64,000 nucleotides of DNA from Cercis canadensis (GCA_003255065.1 QAOA01000736.1:261515-325514); one strand, 5' to 3'. Counted from the stretch's first letter, positions 48,037 to 60,190 are shown. Notes: generated by a model from the sequence alone, not told the origin. Numbers and translations: made by a program.

Positions 48037-48166
48037 AGGCCCTAAGCAAAGGTTGTCTGTGCAAAAGCCACATCTTCTAGTTCTCAAATCTCTTTGTTTG
48101 GAATATTTGAGCTAGGAAGGTTATAATAGGCTTCAACCTTTAGCTTCTCTCAGCAAGTAGAGGAAG

Positions 48167-51100
48167 ATGGAGAAGAGATTGGAAGGAGAAGCTGGAGAGG
48201 TTGATGAGATGAAATGGGTTTATGATTCTTCAGTGGATCATAAAGGCAGGGTTCCTCTCCGAGCTTCAACTGGTTGTTGGAAAGCTTCCCTCTTCATTAT
48301 TGGTGAGTGTCTGTTTTTTGGACTGTTTATTGTTTCTTTATGCTTCTTTGGTTGTCAATTAAGAAAGTGCAGGAAAACTTGTTTTACTTTTGAACAGACT
48401 TTCTAAATTATTATCTTTTCTTGGTTTCTTTTTTCCAGACATCCTTTTAATCTATTTTATACATTGCTTAAAACCCCCGTTATTCTGGGATTCGTATATT
48501 TCATACTTGAATAAAGTCATCACAAAAATTGGTCACCTCAAGTTTATATTAACATATGGAGAGAATCTTATGTACTTTTTAACCTTTCGTCTCATAATGC
48601 ATGTGTTTTACGAAGGGATATATGTTGCATGTATGAATGAAGACTATTTTGACCCAAATTACTTAATTATAAAGGTATGCGTCGTAGGGTAAATCGAAAT
48701 AAAGAGTGAAATAAATCAAAAATGAAAATAGGTTAGAAAGGTTTTAATTCCACTCCATGGTGATAAAAAGGGTAAAAATAAAAAATAAATAAAAAAAATA
48801 ACGTGCATCTTATTTTTAACCATACGTTTTTTTTTTTTTTTTCCTTTCTAACAAACAAGTGTGAAACTATTGTCATATTAAATTTTCAACTGCTTTGTTT
48901 TTAATTATCCTATTTTCAACTTCACCAAGCAAACCCTTGTGGTGAGTTTGATTCATGAGGTTTTTATATCTTTTCACACTCTTATGTTCATATTCCCACG
49001 ACGTTTAATCTCCTATCTTGTCACATTTTATTCCTCATATCTTTTCTTTGTTTCGTGATCGAACATAGAATGCATAATTAGAGGATGAGTTTATGAGAAA
49101 AGTGAGAGTCAACCATGTAAAAGCTAGATTATGGCACCTACCCAAAACCACATTATTTGGTTGTAGACGAGTAGGTGAAAGAGATAGGGTCTACTTTATA
49201 ATTCTTCAGATGCTCATAGGAATATAGTCAAGCATAGGAGCAGAAATTACAAGCCAAACAAAAAACAAAGTACAAAAGGGAAATAATGGTCCCTTTTCTA
49301 TGAACTTGGTTTGAAGGATTATGACCACACAAAGCGGTGGCTCCCACTATCCACAATAGATACTTATCCTAGTATCATTTATCATATAAGATATCAACCA
49401 CACAACCTCTACTACAGAATGTTTCCTAGTGATTACCCTTTGTAAGATGCTGGCCCTGTTAAAGTGTACCCCTTTTAAGATCCTAGTATTAAGTGTGAAT
49501 TGGGTTTAAGAGGTTGAATGCTATTTATGCACTATTTTATGCTGGTCACTGGAAATACAGTGTGGTTGGCACTTGACACTAGCAGTGGAAAAGTTTCTAT
49601 TATTTTCCCAGGTAGCCCAAGATGCTCCTTCTATGTCTTTGTCAACAGTACATAAATAGTTTCGAGCTGTTCCTACTATTGCTCTCTTAGGTCCATAAGG
49701 AACCTTTAGGGGGTATAAATGTTGATGGTTCAAGTTGTTTGTTCTGGTTCCTGCTTTTTAACCACTATGATCTCTTAATGATGAGATCTTTCACAGAAGC
49801 AAATGTAATCAATTTTAATTAATCAGCCTAAAAGTTAATGAACATTTATCCATGGATTTTGCTTTACAATTTTCATGATAGAGTATGGCTTTTTATTTTT
49901 TTTATTTCTTTTTGAGAAAATTAATGTTGTGGTCCTTCAAAAATTAACTAAGTCCCTCCAATATTTTTAATTTTCTTAATTGAATCCTTATGCTTTAATT
50001 CATTTCAATTTGGTCCTAAATGCTTCAAATGTTGAAGTAAATTAAAACATACAAGAACTCAAATGAAAAAAAAAAAAAAAAAAAANAAAAAAAAAAAAAA
50101 AAATAGAGGTACAAAAAGTAGTATATTTTCTCTTATATATATCTCTTGCCTTATCTGCTCTTGGTGAAATTTATATCTGAAAACTTTAAGTACTGATTAT
50201 TCATAACTTTTATACAAATTATTTGATCACTTTCATGACTATATCTTTAATGCTTGGGCAGCAATTGAGTTCAGTGAGAGGTTGAGTTACTTTGGAATAG
50301 CCACTAGTTTGGTCCTTTACCTCACCAAGGTGATTCATCAAGACTTGAAGACAGCAGCAAGAAATGTCAACTACTGGTCTGGTGTCACCACTTTGATGCC
50401 ACTCTTTGGAGGGTTCTTAGCTGATGCCTACTTGGGCAGATACTCCACAGTATTTGCATCATGTATAGTTTATCTTATGGTAATTAACCTCATTTAATGT
50501 TAAATTTCAATTCATTAACACAATTTACCTGTTGTATATTAATTTTCAAATTTCACACATTTTAACTAAAAAATTATATTCTTGTGGTAAAAACAGGGTT
50601 TGGTTCTTCTTACCTTGTCCTGGTTCTTGCCAGGGTTAAGGGCATGTGACACAACCATGTGCACTGAACCAAGGAAGGTTCATGAATTGGTTTTCTTCCT
50701 TGCCATTTACTTAATATCAATAGGAACTGGGGGGCATAAACCTTCTTTGGAGAGCTTCGGAGCTGATCAATTTGATGATGATCACGTCGAAGAGAGAAGG
50801 CGGAAGATGTCCTTCTTCAATTGGTGGAACTGTGGCCTCTGCAGTGGACTCATACTAGGAGTTACAGTGATTGTTTATGTGCAAGACCATGTCAATTGGG
50901 GAGTTGCTGATATTATTCTCACTGGGGTCATGGCTTTCTCATTGCTCATCTTCATTATAGGAAGACCATTTTATCGTTTCAGGGCACCCACAGGGAGCCC
51001 CTTGACTCCAATGTTGCAGGTTCTTGTTGCTGCCATTAACAAACGAAAGCTTCCTTATCCTTCAAATCCTGCTGTTCAATTGTATGAAGTTCCAAAATCT

Positions 51101-52291
51101 CAGAGCACCAATGCAAAGATTTTGTGCCACACCAGGACACTCAAGTAAGTAGCAGAATCAAGTAATTTCAATGAGAAAATGTTCTATTTAGTCCCCTTTT
51201 CTTAGATATATAAATTTTTAACCATTATGACACATCAAATATTTTTGATGGAATTGTTAGGAGTTCAATCATCACCGCGTCCATTCACATAATTAAATTT
51301 AAATTTCAACATAATATAGTGAGACTTATTGTGTGTCCATCTTTACAGTTGAAGATTTTGAGATTATTTGAAGGTTGATAATTAATAGATTTCTGGTCTA
51401 ATGTATTTTAGGTTTCTCGACAAGGCGGCAATTCTTGAAAATGATGGAAATTTAGCTGAGAAGCGAAGTCCATGGAAACTTGCAACTGTGACTAAGGTTG
51501 AGGAAATGAAGCTTATTCTCAACATGATCCCTATATGGGTATTCACTTTACCATTTGGGATTTGTGTGGCACAAACCTCCACATTCTTCATCAAGCAAGG
51601 CACAACCTTGAACAGAAAGATAAGCAATGGGTTTGAGATTCCCCCAGCTTCAATTTTCACTCTTGCTGCCATTGGTATGATAATTTCTGTGACCATCTAT
51701 GACAAAATCCTAGTACCTGTCCTAAGAAGGCTTACCGGGAATGAGCGTGGAATCAACATCCTCCAAAGGATTGGTTTTGGAATGCTTTTTTCTGTTACTA
51801 CAATGATAGTAGCAGCTTTGATAGAGAAAAAGAGACTTGATGTTGTTGAAAATAGTCCACTGAAGAACTCACTCTCTATGAGTGTGTTCTGGTTGGCACC
51901 ACAGTTTCTTATTATTGGTTTTGGAGATGGGTTTACTCTTGTAGGATTGCAAGAGTACTTCTATGACCAAGTACCAGATTCAATGAGAAGCTTAGGCATA
52001 GCATTTTACCTTAGTGTGATTGGGGCTGCAAACTTCATCAGCAGTGTGCTAATAACAATTGTTGATCACATCACAGAGAAAAATGGCAAGAGCTGGTTTG
52101 GTAAGGATTTAAATAGCAGTAGATTGGACAAATTCTACTGGCTATTGGCAGCCATAACCACTGTGAATTTGTTCATTTTTGCCTACGTTGCTCGGAGATA
52201 CTCTTATAAGAATGTGCAGAAGGTTGCAGTGGCTGATTGCTATGAAAGCAAAAGTGATGATGGAGATGTTAATGCAAGGACAATGGTTTGA
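48167..52291 (+). CDS. NPF (NRT1/PTR family) transporter, tandem copy 3
   Basis: Exons 48167-48302, 50262-50479, 50597-51144 and 51412-52291 give 593 aa. The first three exon lengths equal those of copies 1 and 2; exon 4 is 6 bp longer near the C-terminus (DDGDVNARTMV). ExxER (EFSER) is at residues 48-52, with GGFLADAYLGRY and the PTR signature intact. It differs from copies 1 and 2 at many sites (for example SGCWKAS, YWSGV, RFRAPTGSP, AEKRSPW), so it is the older paralogue and serves as outgroup. Intron 1 (1.96 kb) has unrelated filler and a poly(A) tract broken by an N at 50086. Intron 3 is short (267 bp) and lacks a recognisable MITE. Family and coupling mechanism are secure; substrate is unknown. 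Confidence 0.94.
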
Positions 52292-52425
52292 ACTAGTTGT
52301 CAGATTATGGTTTTATTTAGGACTAAATTGGTATATTCTGATATGGTGGAACTCTGTTTCCTCTGCCATTTCATGTTCTACTAGTATTCTAATGCACCCT
52401 ATCCTAGAATTTCTTAACCATGTAT

Positions 52426-52786
52426 GTAGGTTGTCCATTTTGTGTTTGTTCCTTTTCTTTCATTTTAAGAATAATCTAAGAATATTGTAAATAATTCTAG
52501 TTTGCAAATTCGTCTCGAAATCAAATCTGAGATTTTCTCAGCTTTAGTCTCTGTTTTGTTTATATATCCTATTGACATGATCTATAATTAGCTAGAGAGC
52601 AATAANGTAGGTTGTCCATTTTGTGTTTGATCCTTTTCTTTCATTTTAAGAATAATCTAAGAATATTGTAAATAATTCTAGTTTGCAAATTTGTCTCGAA
52701 ATCAAATCTGAGATTTTCTCAGCTTTAGTCTCTGTTTTGTTTATATATCCTATTGACATGATCTACAATTAGCTAGAGAGCAATAA
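52426..52786. other. Direct repeat flanking single N at 52606
   Basis: 52426-52605 (3' flank of NPF copy 3) recurs at 52607-52786 with a few mismatches around one N. Probable unmerged contig overlap. Confidence 0.78.
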
Positions 52787-53688
52787 GTTTGCATTGAATT
52801 ACATGGAGTAGTGTTACTGTTAATTATCAAATCTAGATTTTTATCATCGACTGAAGTTGATTATTATTTAAATAAATAAATGAAATAATGGAAGTGTTAT
52901 CAGAAAGGATTCTGGTTTTATATAGTAGTCCACTCTGAATATATAGTTGAAGAAAAAAACAAATGTCATTTTAGCTCATAGTTACAACGCAATTAACATT
53001 TGTTGATCAAGCTGATGAATGCTTGATGTCTCCTAGTTATTTGATGATTAAAATATCACTTGAATTGCATCCGATGATTAAAAAAAAAATAGGTGGTTTA
53101 GTTAAATCTAATGTTATCATGTGTATAAATATAAAATAAATGTGCATTAGCAAGTATGCAAAAAAGTATACAAAACTTATTAAACATTAAGGATTTTGAT
53201 CTTCTAAGTGTTTCTATTTATACCAAGAGGTTCACCCAACAAACCCTTGGGATTCTTTTAGTGGTTAAGAAACCTCTATGGTATCTTGTGCTCAATGTCT
53301 CATAAATGTAATTTTCTATGTCTTGAAGAAGAATTAAGTGTAAGTATTAAGCGTTCTCTTCACATGATCCAAGATTCAGCATTGGTATGCTCCATTGCTA
53401 CCACATGTGCCCCATGTTATGGTGATCTAGGCTTAAGTGGGTAGGGTCAATGAAGCCAAGACACCCTTTTTTGTAAATTTTTTTTTTGAAAAAAAAAAAG
53501 GTCTCACCCAACAGATTTCACAAATACAAGCTTGGGCTTTAACAATGAGCTAAAAGTTACATCAATTTTGCAATTGGGCATGACCCCAAAATCCAAAGCC
53601 CGTGTGCCCCAATTAGCCCAACCAATGCTTGAATAAAATCATGGGTTATCTTAATGTAGACATTGTTATAAGAGTAGGGGCTATTGGT
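52787..53688. other. Intergenic DNA after the NPF array
   Basis: No gene is supported. 53470-53640 (CAACAGATTTCACAAATAC and CTTGGGCTTTAACAATGAGC) looks like a transposon end but has no partner in the window. Confidence 0.4.
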
Positions 53689-53698
53689 ACTTCTAATT

Positions 53699-54123
53699 AC
53701 AGTTGTAATCAATCTAGTTTACACCTCAAACTGACACTGAACCGACCAAATTATATCGGTTCGGTTTTTCAAATTTTTGAGAGTAAAATTGAACCGAACC
53801 AAATCGGTCCGGTTCGGTTTTGTTAGTTTTTGCCATAAAACCTGTACAAGCCATTTTTTTAAATTTGAACAAGAAGAAAGTCAAAAATTGACCCGGTTTT
53901 AGCCATTTCAAAAAAAAAAAAANAAAAAAAAAAAAAAAAACACTTCAAAATAACCAAAACAACGTCATTTTGGTTTACTCAATTCGGTCCGGTTTATTTT
54001 CAGTTTTTCTTCATTAAAACCGAGAATCGAACTGAAGCCCTCGGTTTTTTAGAAAATAAAACCGAATTGAACCCCTAGGTCCAATTCGGTTCAGTCGGTT
54101 TGACCGATTTTGCTTACACCCCT
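53699..54123. mobile_element. hAT-type MITE rich in CGGTTCGGTT
   Basis: About 425 bp full of (A)CCGAAC and CGGTT(C/T) motifs in both orientations. Ends CAGTTGTAATCAA and the reverse complement of TTGCTTACACCCCT (AGGGGTGTAAGCAA) are imperfect inverted repeats typical of plant hAT MITEs. ACTTCTAATT flanks it at 53689-53698 and 54124-54133 (8-10 bp duplication). A poly(A) tract with an N at 53923 lies inside. Confidence 0.7.
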
Positions 54124-54202
54124 ACTTCTAATTGCATGTTCACATTATTTGCCAGCTACGTTTAATTTTAATTTTCTAAATTTAATACCAGTCAAACCTG
54201 AA

Positions 54203-55123
54203 TTAATCTCCTTGTGTTTCTTATTCACACTCCCAAAACCTTAATTATTTGTTTATATTCCTATTTTTCTTTACGTTCCCACTTAATCTAAACCTAAACT
54301 TGAGCCTCTCACATTATTGTACAAAAAAACTATTTAGTTAAGGAAATTACAATAAAAAATATTTATAGAAGAGTGCGGATAGGCAATTAGAAGTAGTTAT
54401 TAACCTCTTTCATCACTTGAGAGAAAAGATACTTAGATTTGCAAAAACGTGATGAAGCACTTGAAAGAAAGTAATTAGTATTAGTAGGGATGGCAATGGG
54501 GCGGGGGCAAGCAGTCCCCGTCCCCATCCCCAAAGGGCATGGGGATGCCCCATCCCTGGACCCATCCCCGGCGGGGATTTTTCAACATCCCCATCCCCGC
54601 CCCACTAAATCCCCATCTGCTCCATGTCCCGCCCTATTTACCCATACAATCATACTTTTTTTAAATATACACAATTTACAAGTTTAATCTATCGATCACG
54701 ATTTCTAATTAAAATTCAAGTTTAATCGAACAAGATAATATAAATAATGCTCAAATAACATCATCAAGAATTCAAGATATCCTAAAGCAACAACAATAAC
54801 ATAAATAATATTCAAACAAAATTATAAAAATTGTTCTTAAACAATTATAAAAGTCAATAAGAAATCATAATAAGTACAAAAGGCTCCAAGCAATTAAAAT
54901 AAGTACAATTTATGAAGTTCTAATGTTGGTTGAAGTTGAACCACTCTCCATATTCTACAAAACCAACAAAAAAAAAATTAGGTTTGGGGAAAATAGAACT
55001 CAAGGTCGAGGGACTGAAGGAGGAAGGGTCAGGTCAGTGTGTTGGTGATTTAGTGTGGGAAAACCTTAGGCCATAATGACGCCGTTTTGTGAAGAAATTT
55101 TTTAAAAAAAATTTATGTAATGT

Positions 55124-55165
<42 letters not shown>

Positions 55166-55519
55166 CAGTGCGGGGCGGGGCGGGGCTGGGTGGGGCTGGG
55201 CTTCCCCATCCCCAGACCCGCCCATATCAAATTACCTATAAAATTACCCATCCCCATCCTCATACCCATTTTTCTGCCCCATACCCATACCCGAATGGGT
55301 AAAAAAACCGGGGCCCCATTGGGTCTGGGCAAATTGTCATCCCTAAGTATTAGTACTCTTTTGGTATTCTAAAATTTATTATGTGAGTCATTGTACAATG
55401 AACTTGAACCATTCTTCCCTGGCCCATTATAGCCCGTAGAAGCTTCAAAGTAGCAAATAGCAATGTCCAAAACTTTATAATGCAAGATACCATCATTTCA
55501 CATAATGTGCAATGACTTG
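54203..55519. repeat. Local duplication, copy 1 (interrupted by a hAT element)
   Basis: 54203-54484 plus 55346-55519 match 56250-56713 almost continuously (for example TTCACACTCCCAAAACC; TGAGCCTCTCACATTATTG; TTCTTCCCTGGCCCATTATA). The hAT element at 54485-55345 is the main difference. Confidence 0.85.
54485..55345. mobile_element. Non-autonomous hAT element with 8-bp target-site duplication
   Basis: 861 bp. The left end TAGGGATGGCAATGGGGCG and the reverse complement of the right end, TAGGGATGACAATTTGCCC, are terminal inverted repeats. GC-rich subterminal (G)GGGC(G) and CCCCATCC blocks follow. AGTATTAG flanks it at 54477-54484 and 55346-55353, and the duplicate copy has the site empty at 56535-56542. 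There is an internal (TA)n run at about 55126-55162 and no transposase. Confidence 0.9.
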
Positions 55520-56249
55520 ATACTTGTCTTAGAGAACAGTTTTGTTCTAAAAGAGGTAGCCAAATCAATGAATGTCTTCCACCATTAGTAGGAAGGTTGG
55601 AATCACCATATATAGGTCTTTTACCAATTCTAAATATAGAGCAACTATATAGGTTAGTTAAAATGTAAAACTCACATTATCATCATCATTACCAGCCCGA
55701 AACAACAAACTAGGAAATACACAAGCATGGCATGGCATAGCATAGCCACCCCAATCTCATCAGCCCATAAAACAGGAATGCCAGAAGGAGGAGCAAGGTC
55801 CAAAAGAGTGCATCACACAGGGAACTTGTTAAGTGGATTTTATATTCATTTTTAGGTATTCTTAAGCTTATTATTTTATATGTTTATTGAGTTTTTTTAG
55901 TATAAATTAATGTGTTTTGTTATATTGTGTATGTTTAAATAAAGTATAAAGGTTTTTTAGTTTTAAGGCATAAAAGAAGAGGACAAAATTGAAAACTATG
56001 ACAAGAAAAGTGAACTTTTGGTGCTATGTTCCAGCGCTACAGCACTCTAGCAAGCTCTAGTGCACCAGCATCCCCAATTCAAGCACAACACCACATTCTG
56101 GGGTCCCAACGCCCATACAACGGCGTTGCGACGCCCAGCCTTTGCCCATCTCCACTAAATTTGTCCTCTGGACATCCCAATGCCCATGTTTCAACGTCTC
56201 AGGGCCCAGCAACTTTTCTTCCACACACGTAGTTTTGTTTTCCTAATAA
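55520..56249. other. Spacer between duplicated segments
   Basis: 55840-56230 has features of an internal retrotransposon fragment (CCAGCGCTACAGC; CAACGCCCATACAACG and GCGTTGCGACGCC, repeated GCGC/ACGCC words) and a 68-codon plus ORF (56026-56232) without known motifs. No LTR was found. Confidence 0.35.
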
Positions 56250-56713
56250 ATTAATTTTCTTGTGTTTCTTATTCACACTCCCAAAACCTTAATTATTTAT
56301 TTATATTCCTATTTTTCTTTACGTTCCCACTCAATCTAAACCTAAACTTGAGCCTCTCACATTATTGTACGAAAAAACTATTTTGTTAAGGAAATTAGAA
56401 TAAAAAATACGTATAGAAGAGTGTGGATAGGCAAATAGAAGTAGTTATTACCCTCTTTCATCACTTGATATTACTTGAGAGAAAAGTTACTTAGATTTGC
56501 AAAAACGCGATGAAGCACTTGAAAGAAAGTAATTAGTATTAGTACTCTCTTGGTATTCTAAAATTTATTGTGTGAATCATTATACAAAGAACTTGAACCA
56601 TTCTTCCCTGGCCCATTATAAGCCCTAGAAGCTTCAAAGCAGCAAATAGCAATGTCCAACCAAAACTTTATAATGCAAGATACCATCATTTCACATAATG
56701 TGCAATGACTTGT
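56250..56713. repeat. Local duplication, copy 2 with empty hAT site
   Basis: Matches 54203-54484 joined to 55346-55519. The target AGTATTAG is present once at 56535-56542. This shows the hAT insertion followed the local duplication. Confidence 0.85.
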
Positions 56714-57251
56714 GTTTGAATTATTGGCCTCGTTCTTTTGCAACATTGTGTTTTCAATTAACCCCCACAGAATATGGGTCCCAAGCGTTTCTTATAGTAC
56801 CGACACCACGCTGTTTTTGAACTATTCCTTTCTACCTTTTTCTCTGTCTCCTTCAAGATAAATGCATGCTTATCAATTTCCTTCGCCTATTTTTTTTTAT
56901 TTTTTTATTTTCTTGTTAATGAATTAAATTGAGAAGCTGCCATCCCAGAATGCTTTTTTATCCAGTTAATCAATGCTTGTATTTTTTTTTTTCTTTAATT
57001 TATATATGTACGTCCAAGAAATATTAATACCCGATTTAAATCCATACAAAATTTAAGATATAACTTGTCCTATACTATGCTGATCAATAATGTCTCAACC
57101 ACCCCCTATGAAGTATCAACTCAGCAATTATTCATTTTCTTGATTAGGGAAAAACAAAACAAAAAAAAAAACAACAATTATCAATTTTCTTATAAACAAT
57201 TGCTGGATTTCAATCTGCTTTAATCAATAAATAAAATCTAAAATCCAGTTT
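56714..57251. other. Downstream flank of the GLOX gene
   Basis: AT-rich with several T runs. It is the 3' side of the minus-strand oxidase gene. No other feature was seen. Confidence 0.4.
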
Positions 57252-58874
57252 TTAGGCAATGACATGTATCCACCTGGCCACGCTTGGCACGCCCTGATTA
57301 ACTGCAAATGCCATGTAATAACCCGGTGGCGCCACCATCCCATTCGGGGGCGCCGTACACCCAATCTTGTACCGGCCGTTACCGTCCGGCACGGCGGATG
57401 TAACGGTTAGTTTGACCAGCCGTTGACCCTGAGAAAATGAATGCGTAGCAAACGGCGCGCTTCCCAAATTAACTTCCACTATTCCCACCACAGGCAACGA
57501 AACCGATACGAACACATCAAATACCCCACCATAGTGTATCGTCTCCGGTATCTCCTCTATTATGGGTCGGATGTTTTCCCGATCCGCGGACAAATACTCC
57601 GGCGAAAACGCTTCAATTCGGAGCTCCGTCGGAAATTCAGCATGAAATTTGTAAAAATAATGCGGGTTACTTCCCGCTAGCAAAATTCGCCCATCCGGCA
57701 ACAGGTTAGCAGTGGAGTGGTACAATCTGGGTACCGTACCCGGGTTCAAAGTCATGAACCGTAACCCAACGGGTTGACCAGGTTGATACAGAACCGGGTG
57801 TAAGCACGGGTTGGAAGCCATCTCGAACCCTTGTGTACCCATCTGAGCTCCGTTAATAATCAAAACATCACCGGTCGGTAGCATGACCATATCACCCATG
57901 ACCCGCGTGAACGGCATGTCCTCCATTTGCCAAACCGGGTCGGGTTCCGTGGCCACGATTCGCCCGCAGCTACCGTGAGCTGGAGTGTCCGTGCTTCTCT
58001 CGAGAAACGCACCGTATGGGGCTCCGCCGCAGACGACAATCTCCGCAGTTGAGTAATCCCCTTGAAGGGCCAGCATCGCGGATGATCCGGCCGATGGGTA
58101 ATTCCGGGGGCCACCATCCAACGGTGGATAATTTCTCAGCACTTTATTGCTCTGATAATCATAAAGCACTGCTTTCGTGTTGGCGAAGATGAATAAATGA
58201 CCGTTGGGGAGGAGGTGTACATAAGGGTACAAGTTATCCATCTGGGTGTCCTCCACGTCAGCAAGGAACGGGAAAGAAACGGCAGCGCTTTTCCTCGGCG
58301 GGTAAAACTCAACCGTGTTAGAGGCTCTCCCACCGACGATGATCACCGTACCGTCCGGTAAAATCTGGTTGGTAGCGTACCACCTACCGTCAGCCAATTC
58401 GACGTCGTTTAGCTCCACCCAATCACATGACCCGTTTGGTTCGCAGGGCTCGAACTTTCGGATCTTCTTTAACCCGTCCAAATCCCCACCCGTTTGCAAA
58501 AGGGTACCATCGGGGAGGAACTGACCCGACGAGCACCAAGTGTCGGTTAAAATCATGAGGGGCCGGGTTTGCTTTGTTTGTGGATTAAACAAAGCGGAGT
58601 GAGCGTAGCAATCATGCTTTAAAATGGCGTCGTACCGGTCGAACCGGCAGTGACCCTTTGGGAGCATCTTTCTGGATGGGCCGATGTTTGTCCGGTCGAG
58701 AAGGACCACCGTATTGAAACGTGTGACCGCCGTGTGCATGGAGGCGATGCCGGCGTCGGGCACCAGAACCTCCCACGTGCCAGGGAGTTGAGCACGTGCG
58801 AATAGAAAGCATTGAACAATGAGAGAAAGGAAGAGTAAGAGAAGCCATGGGCACGGCGATGAAAGAGCATCCAT
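57252..58874 (-). CDS. GLOX: Glyoxal oxidase-like / galactose oxidase-like secreted copper-radical oxidase
   Basis: Intronless 540-aa ORF. Residues 1-28 form a signal peptide (LLLLFLSLIVQCFLF core, cleavage near ARA-QLPG), so the product should enter the secretory pathway and act in the cell wall. The N-terminal part (about 45-290) is the glyoxal-oxidase beta-propeller and the C-terminal part (about 430-538) the DUF1929 domain. By alignment with fungal galactose oxidase from memory, the copper-radical residues are present: Cys114 (DTWCSSG) and Tyr166 (GRWYATN) for the thioether cofactor, Tyr385-His386 (RLYHST), and His478 (FATHSF). Repeated LPDG or LPNG turns mark propeller blades. The family oxidises aldehydes (and some alcohols) to acids with release of hydrogen peroxide. 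Plant relatives are linked to pollen and wall biology. The start is the ATG directly before the signal peptide, and a CT-rich leader lies upstream. It looks fully functional. Confidence 0.94.
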   Translation of the reverse strand: MDALSSPCPWLLLLFLSLIVQCFLFARAQLPGTWEVLVPDAGIASMHTAVTRFNTVVLLDRTNIGPSRKMLPKGHCRFDRYDAILKHDCYAHSALFNPQTKQTRPLMILTDTWCSSGQFLPDGTLLQTGGDLDGLKKIRKFEPCEPNGSCDWVELNDVELADGRWYATNQILPDGTVIIVGGRASNTVEFYPPRKSAAVSFPFLADVEDTQMDNLYPYVHLLPNGHLFIFANTKAVLYDYQSNKVLRNYPPLDGGPRNYPSAGSSAMLALQGDYSTAEIVVCGGAPYGAFLERSTDTPAHGSCGRIVATEPDPVWQMEDMPFTRVMGDMVMLPTGDVLIINGAQMGTQGFEMASNPCLHPVLYQPGQPVGLRFMTLNPGTVPRLYHSTANLLPDGRILLAGSNPHYFYKFHAEFPTELRIEAFSPEYLSADRENIRPIIEEIPETIHYGGVFDVFVSVSLPVVGIVEVNLGSAPFATHSFSQGQRLVKLTVTSAVPDGNGRYKIGCTAPPNGMVAPPGYYMAFAVNQGVPSVARWIHVIA

Positions 58875-59718
58875 TAGAGAGAGAGTGAGTGGAAGCCAAG
58901 TGAGAAGCTTCTAATTATAATAAGTTTTGGAGACATTGACTCAACGTAGACCGTTCATCAGAAGGCAACGGTGACGATAACGGAGGTTGAGGTCCCAGAC
59001 TCCCAGTAGAAGTGCTTTTCTGTGGGGGTGGACGGACACGTGGGAAATGGATGAGGCTTGGTTTTTTGTGGAAGAGGAAGGTGGGTGACGTAAGCTGAAG
59101 AAGAAGGAGAAAGCGTGGGGAATTTGGACACATAGGATAGAGTGGCAGTGGGTTCATGCTACGTGGTTATGTCTTTTTATTTTTTCTTTTCTTTTTTGGG
59201 CCTTGCAGCAAGTCTCTTCTGTTTGAAGGCGTAAAGTTTTGTTTTTGAGTAAGCGAAGTGTATGCTACCGCTATTGTATCTCAGACTTGTTAAATTTTGT
59301 TATTATGTGTCTGGCATAATAAAAGATAATGTGACGATCATTCTTGTGTAACCAAACTTAGTCTTTTGTTTGTTTTATGTGACTTAACTGAACAAATGAC
59401 TCGTGTTAATCAACCAAAAGAAGGTTGAGAAAAAATAATCATAACAAGTTGACACATAATAATCCAAAAGAAGAAGAAAGGATTGAAGGATTAAAAAATG
59501 CCAATAAAGACGTAGTTCAAACATGGTTTTGTGCCCTCATATATGTTAAATAAATGTTTTAGTTTTACTGTAAGAGTATTTTTAGGTTAATTATCGTGCA
59601 TTGAGGTTAAGTCATTTTTTTAACAATTTTAAGAGTGTACTTTTCTCATTGTCCTAGTGTATTTAGGAAACAAATTTCCTTAGGCACTAGTCCAAAAATT
59701 TGAATCTTGGCTAATTTA
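58875..59718. other. Upstream region of the GLOX gene
   Basis: On the minus strand a CACTCACTCTCTCTCTA pyrimidine-rich leader lies at 58876-58893, and TTATTATAATTAG about 30 bp further upstream is a possible core-promoter site. An 80-codon minus ORF (58915-59157) is Pro/Ser-rich and probably chance. The rest is AT-rich with no gene. Confidence 0.45.
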
Positions 59719-59929
59719 AATGAATTTATTATAGGATAAAACTTAGATAAAGTTTCATAAGTGCTAGTAATGTTGTTCTCCTATTAGAACATTACATGTG
59801 TATTAATTTTACAACTTAGTACCACCTCATCTCTCTCTTAATATTTTTTAAAATATCACATTTATCCCAACGCCTAATTTCTCTCTCTTTCCCACCCACC
59901 ACTGCGTCATCCCTCCTTCCTTCTGCAAC

Positions 59930-60190
59930 GTGCAAGTCACCGCCAGGACAGAACTCCGTCAATAGGCAAAGTCATTGGGGTGCATCTATACTCACGTAGA
60001 GAGTGGACAAAAATGGGTGGTCCAACAATTCGAGAATTTTCCTTTCTATCATTGCCCGACCTTCCTTGCTCGGGCTCACCAGCTCTTTCTTATCCATTAC
60101 TTTAGCCGCGAGGAAGACACAGCCGTCGCCGTTGCAACACTTGAGCTCAGCAAGATACACAGAGCCTATGTCGCCCGAGCCGGTGTCTCA
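59930..60190 (-). pseudogene. AGC (PINOID-like AGCVIII) protein-kinase fragment inside the Pack-MULE
   Basis: The minus strand encodes the kinase N-lobe: glycine loop [13 protein letters not shown], Lys-containing [12 protein letters not shown], an alpha-C region with [17 protein letters not shown], then [13 protein letters not shown] follows where the family has Trp, and the frame continues LCLLTEFCPGGDLHV up to the inverted repeat. There is no catalytic loop, no DFG, and no start codon in context. The wording is closest to plant AGC kinases of the PINOID/D6PK group (family knowledge). A captured fragment, not a gene. Confidence 0.85.

Noticed and set aside
55126..55302. ORFs across the TA repeat and GC-rich end of the hAT element
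   Set aside because: They translate a microsatellite and subterminal repeats; no transposase motif.
57441..58524. Plus-strand ORFs opposite the GLOX gene
   Set aside because: Shadows of the minus-strand coding region, which has a complete domain set.
58915..59157. 80-codon Pro/Ser-rich minus ORF upstream of GLOX
   Set aside because: Low complexity, lies in the promoter/leader zone, no recognisable domain.
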